From Lumbricus terrestris (Eukaryota > Annelida > Clitellata > Crassiclitellata > Lumbricidae), in NCBI GenBank assembly GCA_949752735.1, contig OX457053.1, forward strand, positions 29,210,732 through 29,274,731: DNA of 64,000 bases, written 5' to 3'. Shown in pieces: positions 10,137-22,148 of the stretch. The notes beneath the pieces are model-generated. The model was not told the origin of the DNA, ran no database searches, and worked only from the letters and a program-made list of their open reading frames with translations. Position 1 is the first letter of the stretch, and each line of letters begins with the position of its first letter. Position numbers and translations under genes: made by a program.

Positions 10137-12590
10137 ACATGACATTTTGAAGATACGGTCAAAATTTAAAGCTTAACACGTGCTATAGTCTGCATGTCTG
10201 ACTCTCCGGATCTTGACCTCTCTCTGCCCGTCGATTTTATTTTTATTGAACGCCTGTCAATGAGCGGATCCCTGTGAGTTCACTTTTGTGGGCACTAGTA
10301 CTTTTGGTCGTGCCCATATCGTCATTATGTAAAATTTAAAAATGAGTTGTCGAGTTTTTTGAAAATTGGTCCAAATCTAAAGGATTTAGGCCTGAAAAAG
10401 GTACTGGAAAGGGAAATTTAAAAGTCTATAAGGTTTTGCGTGAATTATGATCCAAAAAATTTAATATGGACAGAAAGTTTAAAAATCTTTTACTACGTGG
10501 TTCATAATTCATATAGCCTATGAAATTACGGGATGGACTGTGAAGGGTAGTTGAACACTGTTGAACTTTGGAACACTTATTGTTCACATAATAATTGTTA
10601 AGTAATCAAGCAATAATTTTGTGCTTAAACGTGTTTGTATTACTAGCATCACTTCAAGATAATCAGAGGTACTAGCCTGTATGATTAAAATCATAGAATT
10701 GGAATAATGTTTGTCAAGTAGATTTATAATCAACATATTTTTGGTGCTGTACATGCTCTATTGGTTGGTCCTTGTATTTCAAGTGGCACAGACGTGAGTT
10801 TAAATATATTAGAGTTTAAAAGCAGTGAATATAAAGCTAGCACTTTTATCAGCTAGATAAAGTTGCACACATACTTATATATCATTGACCACATTCTTTT
10901 GACTCACAACAATTAAAATGTTCATTAAACACAATGTCTGTGCTTATCACTTCTGCATCCGCCTAATGGTATACCACAATCAGATCTCTCTCTCTATCTT
11001 CTGCCGACTCGATCGATATCAATGTATAGCAGCCTTAATTGCTTTCTGTGGGAAGTAGCCTAGGGCCTAGGCTATATGAAGGATCCACAGCAGCTGCTCA
11101 TAGCTTGCATAGCGAAGGCCGAGATATATTTATGGTTTTCTTTGCTTGGATTATTATATCCTTGCGTACAGACAACAGATTTTTAACCAGCAGTGAAGAT
11201 CCTTGGTTGAAGCCGCTTCTATCGTTCATAAAGTGGATCTGCATCGAATTGCCGAAATTTCTCGCAGTATTTGCGGCAGTTTTCGTATAGGCCTATAGAT
11301 CGGGCTGGCGTCTCTAATTTGGTTTGTATTCATGATTGTTTTGCTCGACCCAGATTGCAAAAGAATCCACTCTCGATAAGTCCTACACCTAGCCCATTAG
11401 GCCAAGTGATTATTTATACCGTATTGTGACGACTAGCCTACGCTGTAATTAGTAATTTAGTAGGCTTAATAAGTTAATGTTATTGTTAATGACCGATGTT
11501 AATAGCGGGCTCACGGCAGTGATCCTCTGTGTCAAGTTCCATCACAATCAACAAGCAAAAACTCGGAATTTAAAATATTATTACTGATGACTGATTTTTG
11601 GAGAAAATTTTATGAATCTTTTACACTGACTTAGATCAGGATGTGTCAGTATGATATTAAATTTTGTTTAATTATCGAACTTCTATTAATTGATTTATCA
11701 CGAGAGGAGGACGATGACGACGAAGAGGATGAACATATAAGCGATAATACGTGCATTTGCTGTTTACAAACAGTGCACCTTTTAAACTGAAAATTACGTT
11801 ATGTTTGTAAAATGCAAACCGCAAGAATCATTTCTTTATCTGCTTTCGAGCGTCAAACGTAAGTTTGAATGTTTTTAATGAAATGTTATCTTCTAGAAAC
11901 AGTGAATTGGAGAGAAGTAGGCACTGGATAACAAAACATTCGCTCACAATGTGTGTGTGTGTGTGGATGTTTTCAAAGATAACATTCTATAGGTGTTCAT
12001 GCTCACAATTGTGCATCAGTGTAGATTTATTTATTGACACGTATAAATATTAACGTGCACTAATTATGGCCTAGCCCAACTCTATTCTTTTTTGACGATC
12101 GATCGGTAAGATCCTTTGCGACGGCTGCCCTTTTGAAAGGGTGTCATGCCCTGTACGGTCCCTTTGCTGGCCCTACACTCGATCTATGAAATTACTCAAG
12201 CTTATCTGTCAAAGGTTTGCGAACTGGCATCATAGCGCATTGAAACGCATCCAGTACTAGATATGCTAACAGCAAATTATTTGTTTGAATTTTAAACATT
12301 AATAAATTTTTGTAATTTTATTTAATAGACAATAAAAAATGTTGTTTGTTTCTTGCGGTGTGGGAAGTTGTATGTTTTAGGATATATTTGATTTTAAAGT
12401 TGTAAAATGCGTTGCCACTTGCGATATATTAAATGTTTAAGTCGAAATGTTTAAATTTTATCGCTCATAAGACATTTTGGAGTTGAAGTTGTTTTATTTC
12501 TATCTTGGGTTGTATGTGCATGAGCTGCATGTGTCGTATGTGGTTCTCTAACAGCTTTGAAGTAATCACGGTAAATTGTTACCTAAACAC
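10137..12590. other. intergenic; SLC41 promoter and 5' UTR probably here
   Basis: No homology-bearing ORF is visible. A less AT-rich patch at about 12,060-12,200, with a donor-like gatcggtaaga, could be a non-coding first exon of the SLC41 gene. An acceptor-like acctaaacacag lies just before 12,592. Both are guesses. Confidence 0.3.
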
Positions 12591-12602
12591 AGGGCTACAT
12601 AA

Positions 12603-12608
12603 ATGTGA
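12603..12608 (+). promoter_or_regulatory. start-stop uORF (ATG TGA) before SLC41 start
   Basis: ATG (12,603-12,605) is followed immediately by TGA (12,606-12,608), then cc and the main ATG at 12,611. If included in the mRNA leader this is a minimal uORF that would occupy ribosomes right at the true start. Whether the leader includes it is not proven. Confidence 0.4.
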
Positions 12609-12610
12609 CC

Positions 12611-15600
12611 ATGCAAACCGCCAGACATCGTAAGCAGACAACTGACAAGGTCAGTCCATCTGACCTTGCGCCGTTCGGAGACAAAAGAGCGCCTCCGTCT
12701 GATTCTCCAGTCTCGTCCAGTTTTTCCGATAGCTCTGTGGCGTCCGAGCCTTTGAATGACACTGACGCTGACGGCGCTGGTACGAACAGGAAGACGGCGC
12801 CTGTGGTAAAGCGGGTGGCAGAGAAGCATTCAGACGAAGAGGATATGACGGAAACATGGTGGCAAATCGGTTTGCAAGTCTTTTTCCCGTATATCGTGGC
12901 TGGACTCGGAATGGTCGGAGCTGGGGTCGTTCTTAACATCGTGAAGGTATGAATTTCTTCCTACGTTGCTTTAATTCATTCATTCATTTCAAGAATTTAT
13001 ATGGAGCCCCTGCAAGAGGCCCACTCAGAGGCACTCCCAGTTCAACCACAGTGATATAAATAGTCTTCAGGAACCTGTACAGCACTGATGAATCAACCCT
13101 AGGCAAAAAGCGTATCTCTAATAGCTGACTGTTCTAGACAGATGGTCCTACAACTAAGAAAGCACGACGCTGACAGGTTGAGGTTTCATCATGAGGGTCC
13201 AAATGCTCACCCCTAGAAGGAGAGTGAAAGGCTATGTGGGTTAAGATAACAGATGCTGGACAGCAGAGCTGACATAGATAGACCAAGGCTTGGCCAAAGA
13301 GACAACACCAAACCAGTGCAGCAATTCTGTACTCGATACACCGGGAGACAGGGAGCCAGTACTGTGCTGAAATGTGAGTGATGATAAGTGTTCATGATTT
13401 TTGAGAACTTTGTGAATCATGAATGTGAGTTTAGGTGTCGCATCCAAGTCTTTGGAAATAAATTGCAGGTGAAAAGGAAATTTTAATCTTAGTCTTTAAT
13501 TATGTTAAATTCCTTTAGATGATTTTGTTTTTTTCTGATGCTTTTTAGTGATCAATGTAAGATATAGCATGGGCAGCTGCGTTACAACAATTGTATATAT
13601 CTGCTGATTAAGGTTGTTTTTTGCAGCTCTTATCTGCTTTGTTATTGCTTCCGTTAGCAATGGAAAGTGTTCGTTGATGTGTCAGAAATCGTCATCTTGG
13701 TTCCGGCTTTGTTGGGACTTAAGGGTAACCTGGAGATGACCTTGGCGTCCAGGCTTTCAACTCAGGTTAGCTGATGAAGTACTCCTTACATCTTTAGTTT
13801 TAAGAAAACTTCATTTGATACGAATCAGATTTCTAAGAACTCTGCTCTTCGTACTAACGTGGTAATTGTCTTGACTGGCGTGAACAAGGCCGTAGCTAGG
13901 GGGGTGTTTTGCGTGTTTGAACACCCCCAAAATTAAAAATGTGAAAAATAATATAATGCATTTACAAGCATATGATGTAAAAACCATGAAATAAAGCCAT
14001 GAAAACACCCCCCGAAATAAAAAAGGTCAACAATTTTTTGTGGAAGGAAATATTGGTGAGTGAAACACCCCCCGAAATCAAATCCTGGCTACGGCCTTGG
14101 GCGTGAAACCTGTTTGCTCCATGCATGTCAGACGCTCAGACAATCTTTCACCTCATGAAATTTTATTGTAGTAATCAATTAATTATTAATTAATCAAATC
14201 ATTAATTTATTCACTGATTTGTGCCATTGGCTGACAACATAAGCATAATAGAAGTTACTGATTAATCATAATTAATTATGCTAATTTTGGTAACTGGCCT
14301 TCGCGTATTAAGTTTTCTTTGTATTTGACTATTAAAACCTCTTTCTGTTTAATTTCTATTGGCTGTCTGTGTTAGTTGTGGTTAAGTAACTTATGAAATA
14401 GGCCTGAATAAACGAGTTAACGATTTTTAACGAAGTAGGTCATTAAGACTTAGGCATGAGGTAAGTCATTAAGATTTCTTTGTGGAAATCTTGATTGCAA
14501 AATGAGAAGTCTTCAGTCGAACTTACAAAGTTTTAAAGGGAAGACAGAGGCAAGAGATGGTTGGAACTTAATTGTTCTAAACAGTTCTATTGCATTTTCT
14601 GTGTTTTTATAGTGTACAGAAACATAGTTGCCGTGAATTGAAAGATCTGTGATTCTGATTTGTTTTCTAGGCAAACTTAGGTCACATGGATTTGGCTAGT
14701 GATCAGGCATCCATGGCTGGAGGTAATCTAGCACTTACTCAGGTATTCGTGCATTGCTACCTCGGATAAAATGTGATTGCAAATCTTATGTTATGATCTC
14801 GCAATATTTAGGACATTGCCATGGCAGACTAACCAAATAGATTCATAGAACATTATTCTTGTTATATTGGATTTCTAATGAGATTCATACCGTGTATAAA
14901 GACAAAATTAATAAAGAAAACAATCATATAAATGGTTCAGAGCAGCTGTAAGTGAAAGACTTGCTCAAGGTCCTTACACAATTATAAATCTGATTTATCT
15001 TACGGGGCTTTATGTGCCAGTGCAAATATCCGCTCCATGGTGATCTAGTTTTCCCTATGACTCGAGCTTCCACAGTGCTGCATAAGAGCCTTGCTATGGT
15101 CAGTCCATCTTTTTGGAATAAGTTTAAAACCAAGCAGTCTCCGTAATGAACTTCTTTGTCTATCTTTGCCCCATTCCGCGATCATTTGAAAACCATATTG
15201 TCTTTGATTCTGGTTCAGTGCGGTCAGGTTGGGAGCACCTCTGAGGAGTTTCTCTTGAAGTGGTGCTATATAAATTTATGATTATGATTACGATTGCAGT
15301 GAATGCCTCATATGGTGAGGCTTGAACCTGTACCCTCTGCATTACAGGTCACGTGCTCTAATCGATCGGCCACTGTGCTCCAGGGACGGTTCCAGGGGTG
15401 GGCCAATCCGGCCATGGCCCTCATTTAAAAAGCGCATGGGATGTGGCCCCCCATTTGGTTTCAACAGGCCATCAAGCCAGAAAAGCAGGATACCAGAGAG
15501 GCCATTACTCCGACCAGGATGACTGATGACTAAATAAGGTCATCAACTATTTTGGCAGATGAAATGGTGTCTTTGTCTTGGAGACAAAGAGTCAAATGAC

Positions 15601-18600
15601 TAAAAAAAGTCATCAGATTTTTCGGTGACCAAGATGAAAATTTGTTTCCTGGCCCAAGACCCTAAATTTGACCCCCCAGTGCCCCCACCCCATCGAAAAT
15701 TTCAGTATCCGCCTTTACTGTGCCCCCACAGAAGTACTTAGAAATGATTCAGATTTTTTTCAATTTGTCAGCCTGTATTTGTTTTTGCTGTTTGTCTCTG
15801 TGTTTTCTTCAGGTCCAAGCGGTTGTCGTTGGTTTTCTTAGTTCCGTCTTTGCGATCTTTCTCAGCTGGATCCCACGGAGGAAGTCAAATATTCGTCACG
15901 GACTTCTCCTCATGACGAGCAGCGTCTTGACCGCATCTCTCGCCAGTCTGATACTCGGTGAGAGGAATTTCCGTTTATATATCTGACTTTCTTCTCAGTT
16001 GATTTGCCGTTGACCAGAGTTTAATATTTGATTTGAGGTAATTTTGAGCAAGCCAGCCATGGTGTGCCAGCAGGGAAAATGTGCTAGAATAGCAAAAACT
16101 TGTAGTTGGGCGACTTTTCTGATGATTTGCCCAACAAGCTTTTTTCTTGTTTGTTGTCTTTTGCTTGTTGGCCTTGCATGTGGGCTTCCCTTGATGCTGT
16201 GCTTGTTCCCCAGTGTTTGCTTTAATTCTTCTATGCACATTTCAAAGCTGTCCTTTTTATCCGTTCTTTGGTCATGAGCACTTTGTGGGGTTTGTGGTGT
16301 AGTGGGTATGTTCGTTACCTTGCAGCCAGAAGGTTGCAGGTTCGAATCCACCTCAAGCTGCCCCGTGTAGGGACTTGGGCAGGCCCTTCACTCACAATTG
16401 CTCAGTGCTTCGACATGAAAGTTTGATTCAGTGTCCGTGCTGTAGTCAGCAGCGCTTCTGAGTAGAAATCTTGAAGGGGTGCTGTAACAAGTGCACGTAC
16501 AAACATATTTTTTAAAAATATAAGCTTCTGAGTACTCGCCTTGAATGGGTGCTTTATGAGAAAATTAGAGCATGTTAGCTTAGTTTAGACAATGGAAAAT
16601 GTGAGAATTGAGAGTGTGCCAACTTGTTGCAGGATCTCTGGTCATTGGAGTTGTAATTCTGTCGAGAAGATTCCACATAAATCCCGACAACGTTGCCACT
16701 CCCATTGCGGGAAGTCTGGGGGATTTGACGACAATCCTGCTGTTGGCGGGAATCTCGTCTTCCCTGTTCAGCAGTCTTGGTAAGGAGCATAAGCTGACCA
16801 TGTGGCATGTTGATGTTAGATACCAGAGATAATTACTGTTGGTACTGTTAGTAGTGATAGTGGTAGTGGTGGTCAGTGGTGTAGACAAGGGAGGTTTCGG
16901 GGGTTAAAACCCACCCCATTGGCCTAGGAAAAAGTTTTATTAAAGGTTATTTATTCACTGAAATAAGAAAAAAACAAAACAATTACTTGTAGTAACAATT
17001 GTTTTTCTTACTTTATTCCCTTTGTTACTTTATTTTCCTTTTTATTTACTGTTACAGTACTACTGTTGGGTTGGTGTCAGAAAGGGCATCCGGCCAGGCA
17101 AAAAAGCCCCAAACCCCCCATCATAAATTCCTGGCTACGCCACTGGTAGTGATAGTGGCAGTAACCAGTGGCACTAGCAGTAGCAGTACTGGTGCTGTTA
17201 CTGTTTCTGTTACTATTAGTAGTAATAGTAGTAGTTGTAGTGGTTGCAGCAGCTGCAACAGCAGTAGCGGCAGCAGCTGTTTATTGATGGAGCACAAAAA
17301 TAACAGCAATCAGTACAGACTCAATGACTTTCAAGTGCTTGCTTAATGCACAAGTCATAGGACCAATCCAAAAAGGTTGTATGGACCCACTGAGACTGGA
17401 TCGACCCTTTCCTCTATGCACAACATTTGGCAATAAGTAAGCAGTGCAAAAAACAACGTGTGTGTATGAAATGAACACAGAGGAAACGTGCTAAAAAAAA
17501 CTCACCAATAGTTTAAGTCTAGTACACAGAGATTAAACAGCCTTTTAATTTTTTTTCTTAATGGTGTAATGTGCTGTTTATGATAAATAGCCTTTAAGAT
17601 TGTTTAAGATTATTCCATGTCTGAGGTCCAGAACATTTAATCGAGAATAATTTCATCCTAGTATGTGCAATATCAGTGTGTTAATTAACCAGCGTTGAAA
17701 CTCTCATTTTCAATTATATCGTATCTAAACATTTACAGAGCACCTCTCGCAGAATTCAACGTTCAGAGGCTCTTTCAGCGTGGAAGCCGCATGGAAAGGA
17801 AATGTCGTCAGAGAGAGCGAGAAGATGCGGGAAGAGTTCAGATATGAGCCTAGCCCGTAGAAGAGTGGGAAGGCCATTCCATGTGGAGGGACGTATCACA
17901 GCTGGCTTTGAGCCAACGCACACCGAACATGGGTGCAGAGAATGTCATATGCAGAGGAATTATCTTCATTTTATAGTAGTCTCATCTTGATTCCTATTTC
18001 CATGATTATATTGGCCAAATTGACCCAATGTATTTGCATATGACTATCCTTGTTTTCATTATAAATGCCGTTTTGTGTATACAATAACTCTGCAAAGTTG
18101 AATTTTTGCAGTTGATCAAGTGTTCCTGTAAATGTAAATGGGGGCCTGGTAGAGTAACGGATAACACGCTGGCGTAGAGTGCAAGAGGTAGCGAGTTCGA
18201 GCCCCCGATGGGTGGATTTGCTTTATAGGCTACAATTAGCGCCATGTATTGCAGGCTGCCTATTCAGTTAGTATAGTTAAGATTTGTGTATTCTGTGATC
18301 ACCGTTCTTGTGAATTGTTTAAACTGCATAATTGTACACTGTAACCGGTTGCGGTCTGTCAACCGGATTGTTTCAATAAAGAGAATATTATTATTATCAT
18401 CATCATCACCATCATCATCATCACCATTATTAGCAGACTTTGTTGTTTGTAGAAGAGGAGTCAAGCTCGTGGATCACGCCTCTCGTGCTGGTCTGCGTCT
18501 TGCTGTTGATGCCGCTCTGGTGGTTCATCGCACATCGGAATAAGTACACGCGTGATGTGTTGTACAATGGATGGACGCCGGTCATTGGCGCAATGGTAAT

Positions 18601-21600
18601 CAGTAGGTGATTAATTTCGTTCGATCTCTTCCGTTAGATTTTCACTTATGGTGATTAAGAAGACAAAGCAATTTAACTACCGTATAATAACAAATTTATT
18701 TAATTATGAAACGCCTGCAGACGCACTGTGCTGTACACTTATGCAACAATCTTAATTAACATAAATTTCAACTACTAACAGAACAGAAAGCCTGCAAAAA
18801 AAGGCACTAATAGCAGCCTACAAAGCAAGTCTGCCCTGTGGGGGGCCCGATCTCGTCACCTCTTGCTTTCCATGCAAGTGTGTTTGTTATCCAATGCACT
18901 ACAGGGTCCCTAATATTTATATAGCCCCACTTTGTAAAAATTCGCCTGAGCCGCTCGAAGGAACTAAAGTAAGTAAGTAGCCTTTATTTGCATCTGATAA
19001 TCGCGCATATGGTTATATATGGATATATATGTGGGGCGCGGTGGTGTAGTGGGTATATTCGTCGCCTTGCAGCCGAAGGGTTGCAGGTTCGAATCCACCT
19101 CAAGTCGCCGCGTAGGGATCTTGGGCAAGTCCTTCACTCCCAGTTACTCAGCGCTTCGGTGTGAAACTCTGATGCAGTGTCCACTCTGTAGTCGGGAGCG
19201 CCTCTTAGTAGGGAGCAAATAGGGGTGCTATAACAAGTGCACATGCATACAAACAAACATGAACCTGTTTTATATGAACTAATATGCTCTGTGCTTGGTC
19301 TGTTTCCAGCCTGGGTGGACTGATCTTGGATCATACGATAACGAGCTTTGAGGGGATTGCTATGTTCCAGCCAGTCATTAACGGTTAGTTCAGGTATTTA
19401 GTTGCAGATGTCCTTCAGATAATTCTATGGCGATGCGTTCTATGTTCACACACACTCATGCACAGACAAACGCGCGTGCACACACACACAAACCTTAGAC
19501 TGAACATTTAGTTCCTCGTTTGCAGAATATAATGATGCAGCGGCGATCTTTCTCGGTGGCTGGCCCTATAACCTGGAATGGGCTCCCCGTTGCATTCCTC
19601 TTGGTGCCCAGAGGTTACACGTGTATAATGTTCCTTTTGACTTAAAAACTGCCTTACTTAGCTGTGGTTGGACTGTGAGCGCTTCTGAGCAGATTATCTT
19701 AAAGGTGTGCTATATAAATAATATAATAAAATTTATAATAATAATAATAATAATAATAATAGCAAGACAAAGTTTACAGCTCCTAAGCTTCCTAAAGAAA
19801 GCAAGGCATGCTTTGAAATGTAGGGCTGGCCATAATCGATGCTTGAAGACTTGGGGGAAATTAAAACAGTTTTAAGACAGTAATGCATTTATTTCAGGGG
19901 GAGTGCACTCCAAATGCCCCCCTCCCCATGGGTGGCACTCCAAAATGTGTTGTAACACCATGAAAAATGTACCAATTGTTTTATTTAGTATGTTAGTAAC
20001 TTTTGGATCAATATCTTCAATTGCTTCTAGGAATCGGTGGCAATCTCGTTGCCATTCAGGCAAGTCGTCTATCAACCGCCCTCCATCAAACGTCAAAGCC
20101 AGGAGTTCTTCCGGAGAATTCTGTTCAGGGTTGTCCCAATCCGTGCCGGTCCATCTTTGGCAGTGGTATGGACTTTAATCCTTGTTAAATCTTACTAATA
20201 TTTGAAAAAGCTATTTAATAACTCTGGCTGATAAAGGCCAGTGTGAAGAGGAGAATGGTTATAATTTATTTTAGTGATGATGGTATTGTTTGAAAAACAA
20301 TAATACAATTTAAAGACTTGGTTCGAATTATGTATTACAGTTCTGTAAAGAGATTGTTCTGAACACCCATTGGCACATTGTTTAATTATCATTGGTCCAA
20401 CTACACGATGTAATTATCTGCACATTACCATGACCTAAGAATAATGTATGCACAAATGATAGCACTCTTAGAACAACACCATCTTTTCTTTAGCAAAGTG
20501 ATGTGACGTGTTGGTTGAGGTCCTCCAGATCTGTCTATAAATTGTCCTCGTAACCTATTTCCCTCTGCGTGCTCACGCCGGGAGTGCTACTGAATGGCCA
20601 AGGCTGATAACGGCGCTATATAAATTGCTAGCTGCATTACATTGATGTATGTCTGTTGTAAGAATGCACTGTGTGAAGTCAAACTCTGAAAAAATCCTCT
20701 TCACGTAGCTGTATTTAAGGACCTGATTGTACGCTCTTCACTATGAAAACTGTTTGCAAAGGGTTAGTGCGTGTTCGCCGATCAACCTCTGTTTACCTGT
20801 TGAAGACTTTCTGATTGGTATTCAGGTGCTGGGGGTCGTTCCGCTCGAGTGCTTCTTGGCATGGTCATCCCTGGACAGGTCATCTTCACGCTTGCCATTT
20901 GGCTGCTGCACCGGGATGAGTGGCAACCAACATTAGGTTTCGTCGCGGCCTATCTAGTGGCTGCTCTGATGCAGGTTGGCGAATTAACTATAAATTATTT
21001 TTCTCCTGTTCATCAACGAGGTGCTTTAGTGTTGTTTAGGGCACGGTGGTGTTGTGGGTATGTTCGTTGCCTTGCAGCCGAAGAGCTGCAGGTTCGAATC
21101 CACCTCAAGCCGCCGTGTATGGACCTTGGGCAAGTCCCTCACTCGCAATTGCTCAGTGCTTCAGCGTGAAACTCTGATACAGTGTTGCGCTGTAGTCGGG
21201 AGCGCTTCTGAGGATAAATCTTGAAGGGTCGCTATTACAAGTGCACATATAAGCATTCACTTATGGACATCTGAGGCAGGGGATATGGTTGATTGGTGAC
21301 ACGCTGTCATGAGGATCAGAAGGATTCATGTTCGATAATTGGCCTTCAACTCCCAAGCGAGCAACTGTAAAATGAGCTATACGAAAGATGTGCCCCTTGT
21401 GCACTGCCATAGAATTTACTTCAACTAGTGTTAACTTAAACTTGATATGGTCGGTCTGTACGATGTAATCTTACTGTACAGTGTACATGTTGGTTAAAGT
21501 TAATAAACGCATATACTATTATTATTAATTTCTAAGACTTGTTTTGTGAAGTTTGTTTTCCTAGGGCAGTATCCTCATTTCTTGTTTCTATTATTTTCTG

Positions 21601-22148
21601 GATTTTTATGCAGCTTCTCCAAAACATTCAATCAATAAATTGATTTGTTGATTATTTTATTTGGACTTTACATCAACCAACCATCAGCTTTGCGCATTAT
21701 GATAGCATTCCTATGGTGAACCATAGATGAGATTCAATATCACGTTGTAATGGAAATTGTGAAACTGCATAAAAAAACAGCAATACAGAGCACTGTTGTA
21801 TCTATTATGTAATATTTACTAGAGAGCATAATTATAACAAATTGTAATTTGTGGCAACTTGTTTTGAAACTTTACACTAGGTGGCAATGCTGTTGCAAAC
21901 GGTTTATAGAACTTTGTATATATTATGTAATATTTACTAGAGAACATAATTATAACAAATTATAATTTGTGGCAACTTGTTTTGAATCTGTACACTAGGT
22001 GGCGATGCTGTTGCACACGGCCAACTGGTTGGTTCACTGGCTGTGGAGTCGTGGAATGGATCCAGACAATTTTTCCATACCGTACCTGACAGCAATTGGC
22101 GATCTCTTGGGTGCGGTCCTTCTTGCACTTGCATTCTACGTCCAGTAA
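12611..22148 (+). CDS. SLC41A1-like: SLC41-family magnesium transporter (ten coding exons)
   Basis: Coding exons: 12,611-12,946; 13,658-13,765; 14,671-14,742; 15,813-15,957; 16,633-16,779; 18,453-18,606; 19,310-19,383; 20,031-20,165; 20,826-20,974; 21,999-22,148. All junctions are GT/AG and in frame; the total is 489 aa (human SLC41A1 is 513). SLC41 proteins are eukaryotic relatives of bacterial MgtE that move Mg2+ across the plasma membrane, with two MgtE-like membrane domains. Visible signatures are a polar cytosolic N-terminus (1 to about 85), [20 protein letters not shown] (exon 2), [16 protein letters not shown] at 237-252, [19 protein letters not shown] across exons 7-8, and [18 protein letters not shown] at 461-478. 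The two 'P-D-N' loops are the conserved pore motifs of the repeats. The ATG at 12,611 is chosen because an ATG-TGA start-stop lies 2 nt upstream. A1 versus A2 versus A3 assignment is not possible here. Introns hold SINEs and MITEs. Confidence 0.95.
12975..13470 (-). mobile_element. decayed retroelement-like segment in SLC41 intron 1
   Basis: Begins attcattcattcattt, then agaggcccactcagaggcactcccag, which resembles the inverse of the 'gggagcgcctctgag' LINE/SINE tails seen elsewhere. The remainder resembles the sequences at about 29,060-29,210 and 32,780-33,020 (ggccattccagaccactggg / tgggattcccttgg). Boundaries are uncertain. Confidence 0.35.
13885..14099. mobile_element. hAT-like MITE, family C (second copy)
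   Basis: A 215-bp element with TIRs CAAGGCCGTAGCTAGG and CTGGCTACGGCCTTG and a perfect 8-bp target duplication ggcgtgaa (13,877-13,884 and 14,100-14,107). The interior is AT-rich with aaaaggtcaacaattttttg. It lies in SLC41 intron 2. Confidence 0.9.
15045..15292 (+). mobile_element. LINE 3' tail (type 1)
   Basis: Contains the degraded ORF end (tttttggaataagtt, tttgaaaaccatattgtcttt) followed by ggttgggagcacctctgagg, agtttctcttgaagtggtgc and tatataaat, then attatgattacgattg. It is nearly parallel to 49,318-49,580. It lies in SLC41 intron 3. Confidence 0.65.
15375..15735. repeat. G/C-rich-ended repeat with gatgac/gtcatc core
   Basis: Between ggggtgggccaatccggcc and tgcccccaccc are two blocks, gatgactaaataaggtcatc and gactaaaaaaagtcatca, the same internal hairpin-like motif found in the other G-rich repeats here. 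It ends about 80 bp before the SLC41 exon 4 acceptor. No clear TIR or target duplication. Confidence 0.45.
16285..16505 (+). mobile_element. tRNA-derived SINE, family 1
   Basis: Head gtggggtttgtggtgtagtg, B box ggttcgaatcc, body agtgcttcgacatgaaag and tail ggggtgctgtaacaagtgca. It lies in SLC41 intron 4. Confidence 0.85.
16874..17145 (-). mobile_element. hAT-like MITE, family A (inverted copy)
   Basis: Reads CAGTGGTGTAGACAAGG ... CCTGGCTACGCCACTG, the reverse of the copy at 107. Flanks gtggtggt and gtagtgat form only an approximate duplication, inside a gta/gtg microsatellite. It lies in SLC41 intron 5. A gta/gca-rich simple repeat follows to about 17,280. Confidence 0.8.
18138..18430 (+). 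mobile_element. tRNA-derived SINE, family 2
   Basis: Head ggggcctggtagagtaacgg with B-box-like agcgagttcgagcccccg. The 3' body has ctgtaaccggttgcggtctg, tcaaccggattgtttcaata and aagagaatattatt, followed by an atc microsatellite. Minus-strand copies are at about 18,705-18,912 and 37,140-37,385. It lies in SLC41 intron 5, ending about 20 bp before the exon 6 acceptor. Confidence 0.75.
18705..18912 (-). mobile_element. tRNA-derived SINE, family 2 (5' part)
   Basis: Inverse of the family 2 head (cactacagggtcccta, tcgtcacctcttgctttcc) and body (caactactaacagaacag). It lacks the ccggttg 3' part. It lies in SLC41 intron 6. Confidence 0.65.
19031..19258 (+). mobile_element. tRNA-derived SINE, family 1
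   Basis: Head gtggggcgcggtggtgtagt, B box ggttcgaatcc and tail ggggtgctataacaagtgca followed by tgcatacaaacaaacatg. Among the best preserved copies. It lies in SLC41 intron 6. Confidence 0.88.
19530..19770 (+). mobile_element. LINE 3' tail (type 1) with aat microsatellite
   Basis: Translation [19 protein letters not shown] resembles the C-terminal WNxLP block of non-LTR retrotransposon ORF2. It is followed by actgtgagcgcttctgagc, a tatataaat end and a (taa)n run. It lies in SLC41 intron 7. Confidence 0.65.
21034..21255 (+). mobile_element. tRNA-derived SINE, family 1
   Basis: Head gggcacggtggtgttgtggg, B box ggttcgaatcc and tail gggtcgctattacaagtgca. It lies in SLC41 intron 9, about 60 bp after the donor. 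Confidence 0.82.
21268..21530 (+). mobile_element. degraded tRNA-like SINE, possibly family 2
   Basis: A head-like gattggtgacacgctgtcat and a degraded B box catgttcgataatt are followed by cagtgtacatgttggttaaa, gttaataaacgcat and (att)n. The layout matches the family 2 SINE but is well diverged. Confidence 0.4.
21798..22020 (+). repeat. 105-bp tandem duplication containing the SLC41 exon 10 acceptor
   Basis: Copies 21,798-21,902 and 21,916-22,020 are nearly identical. Each contains tacactag|gtggc.atgctgttgca.acgg, that is the 3' splice site and the first 22 nt of exon 10. The downstream copy is the one continuous with the conserved coding exon. Confidence 0.9.

Noticed and set aside
12595..12939. 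Minus-strand ORFs opposite SLC41 exon 1
   Set aside because: The + strand frame continues across nine in-frame junctions into a conserved transporter. The minus frames have no homology or splice support.
17150..17309. Ser/Gly-rich + ORF and Leu-rich minus ORF
   Set aside because: Encoded by a gta/gca trinucleotide-rich simple repeat next to a MITE inside an SLC41 intron.
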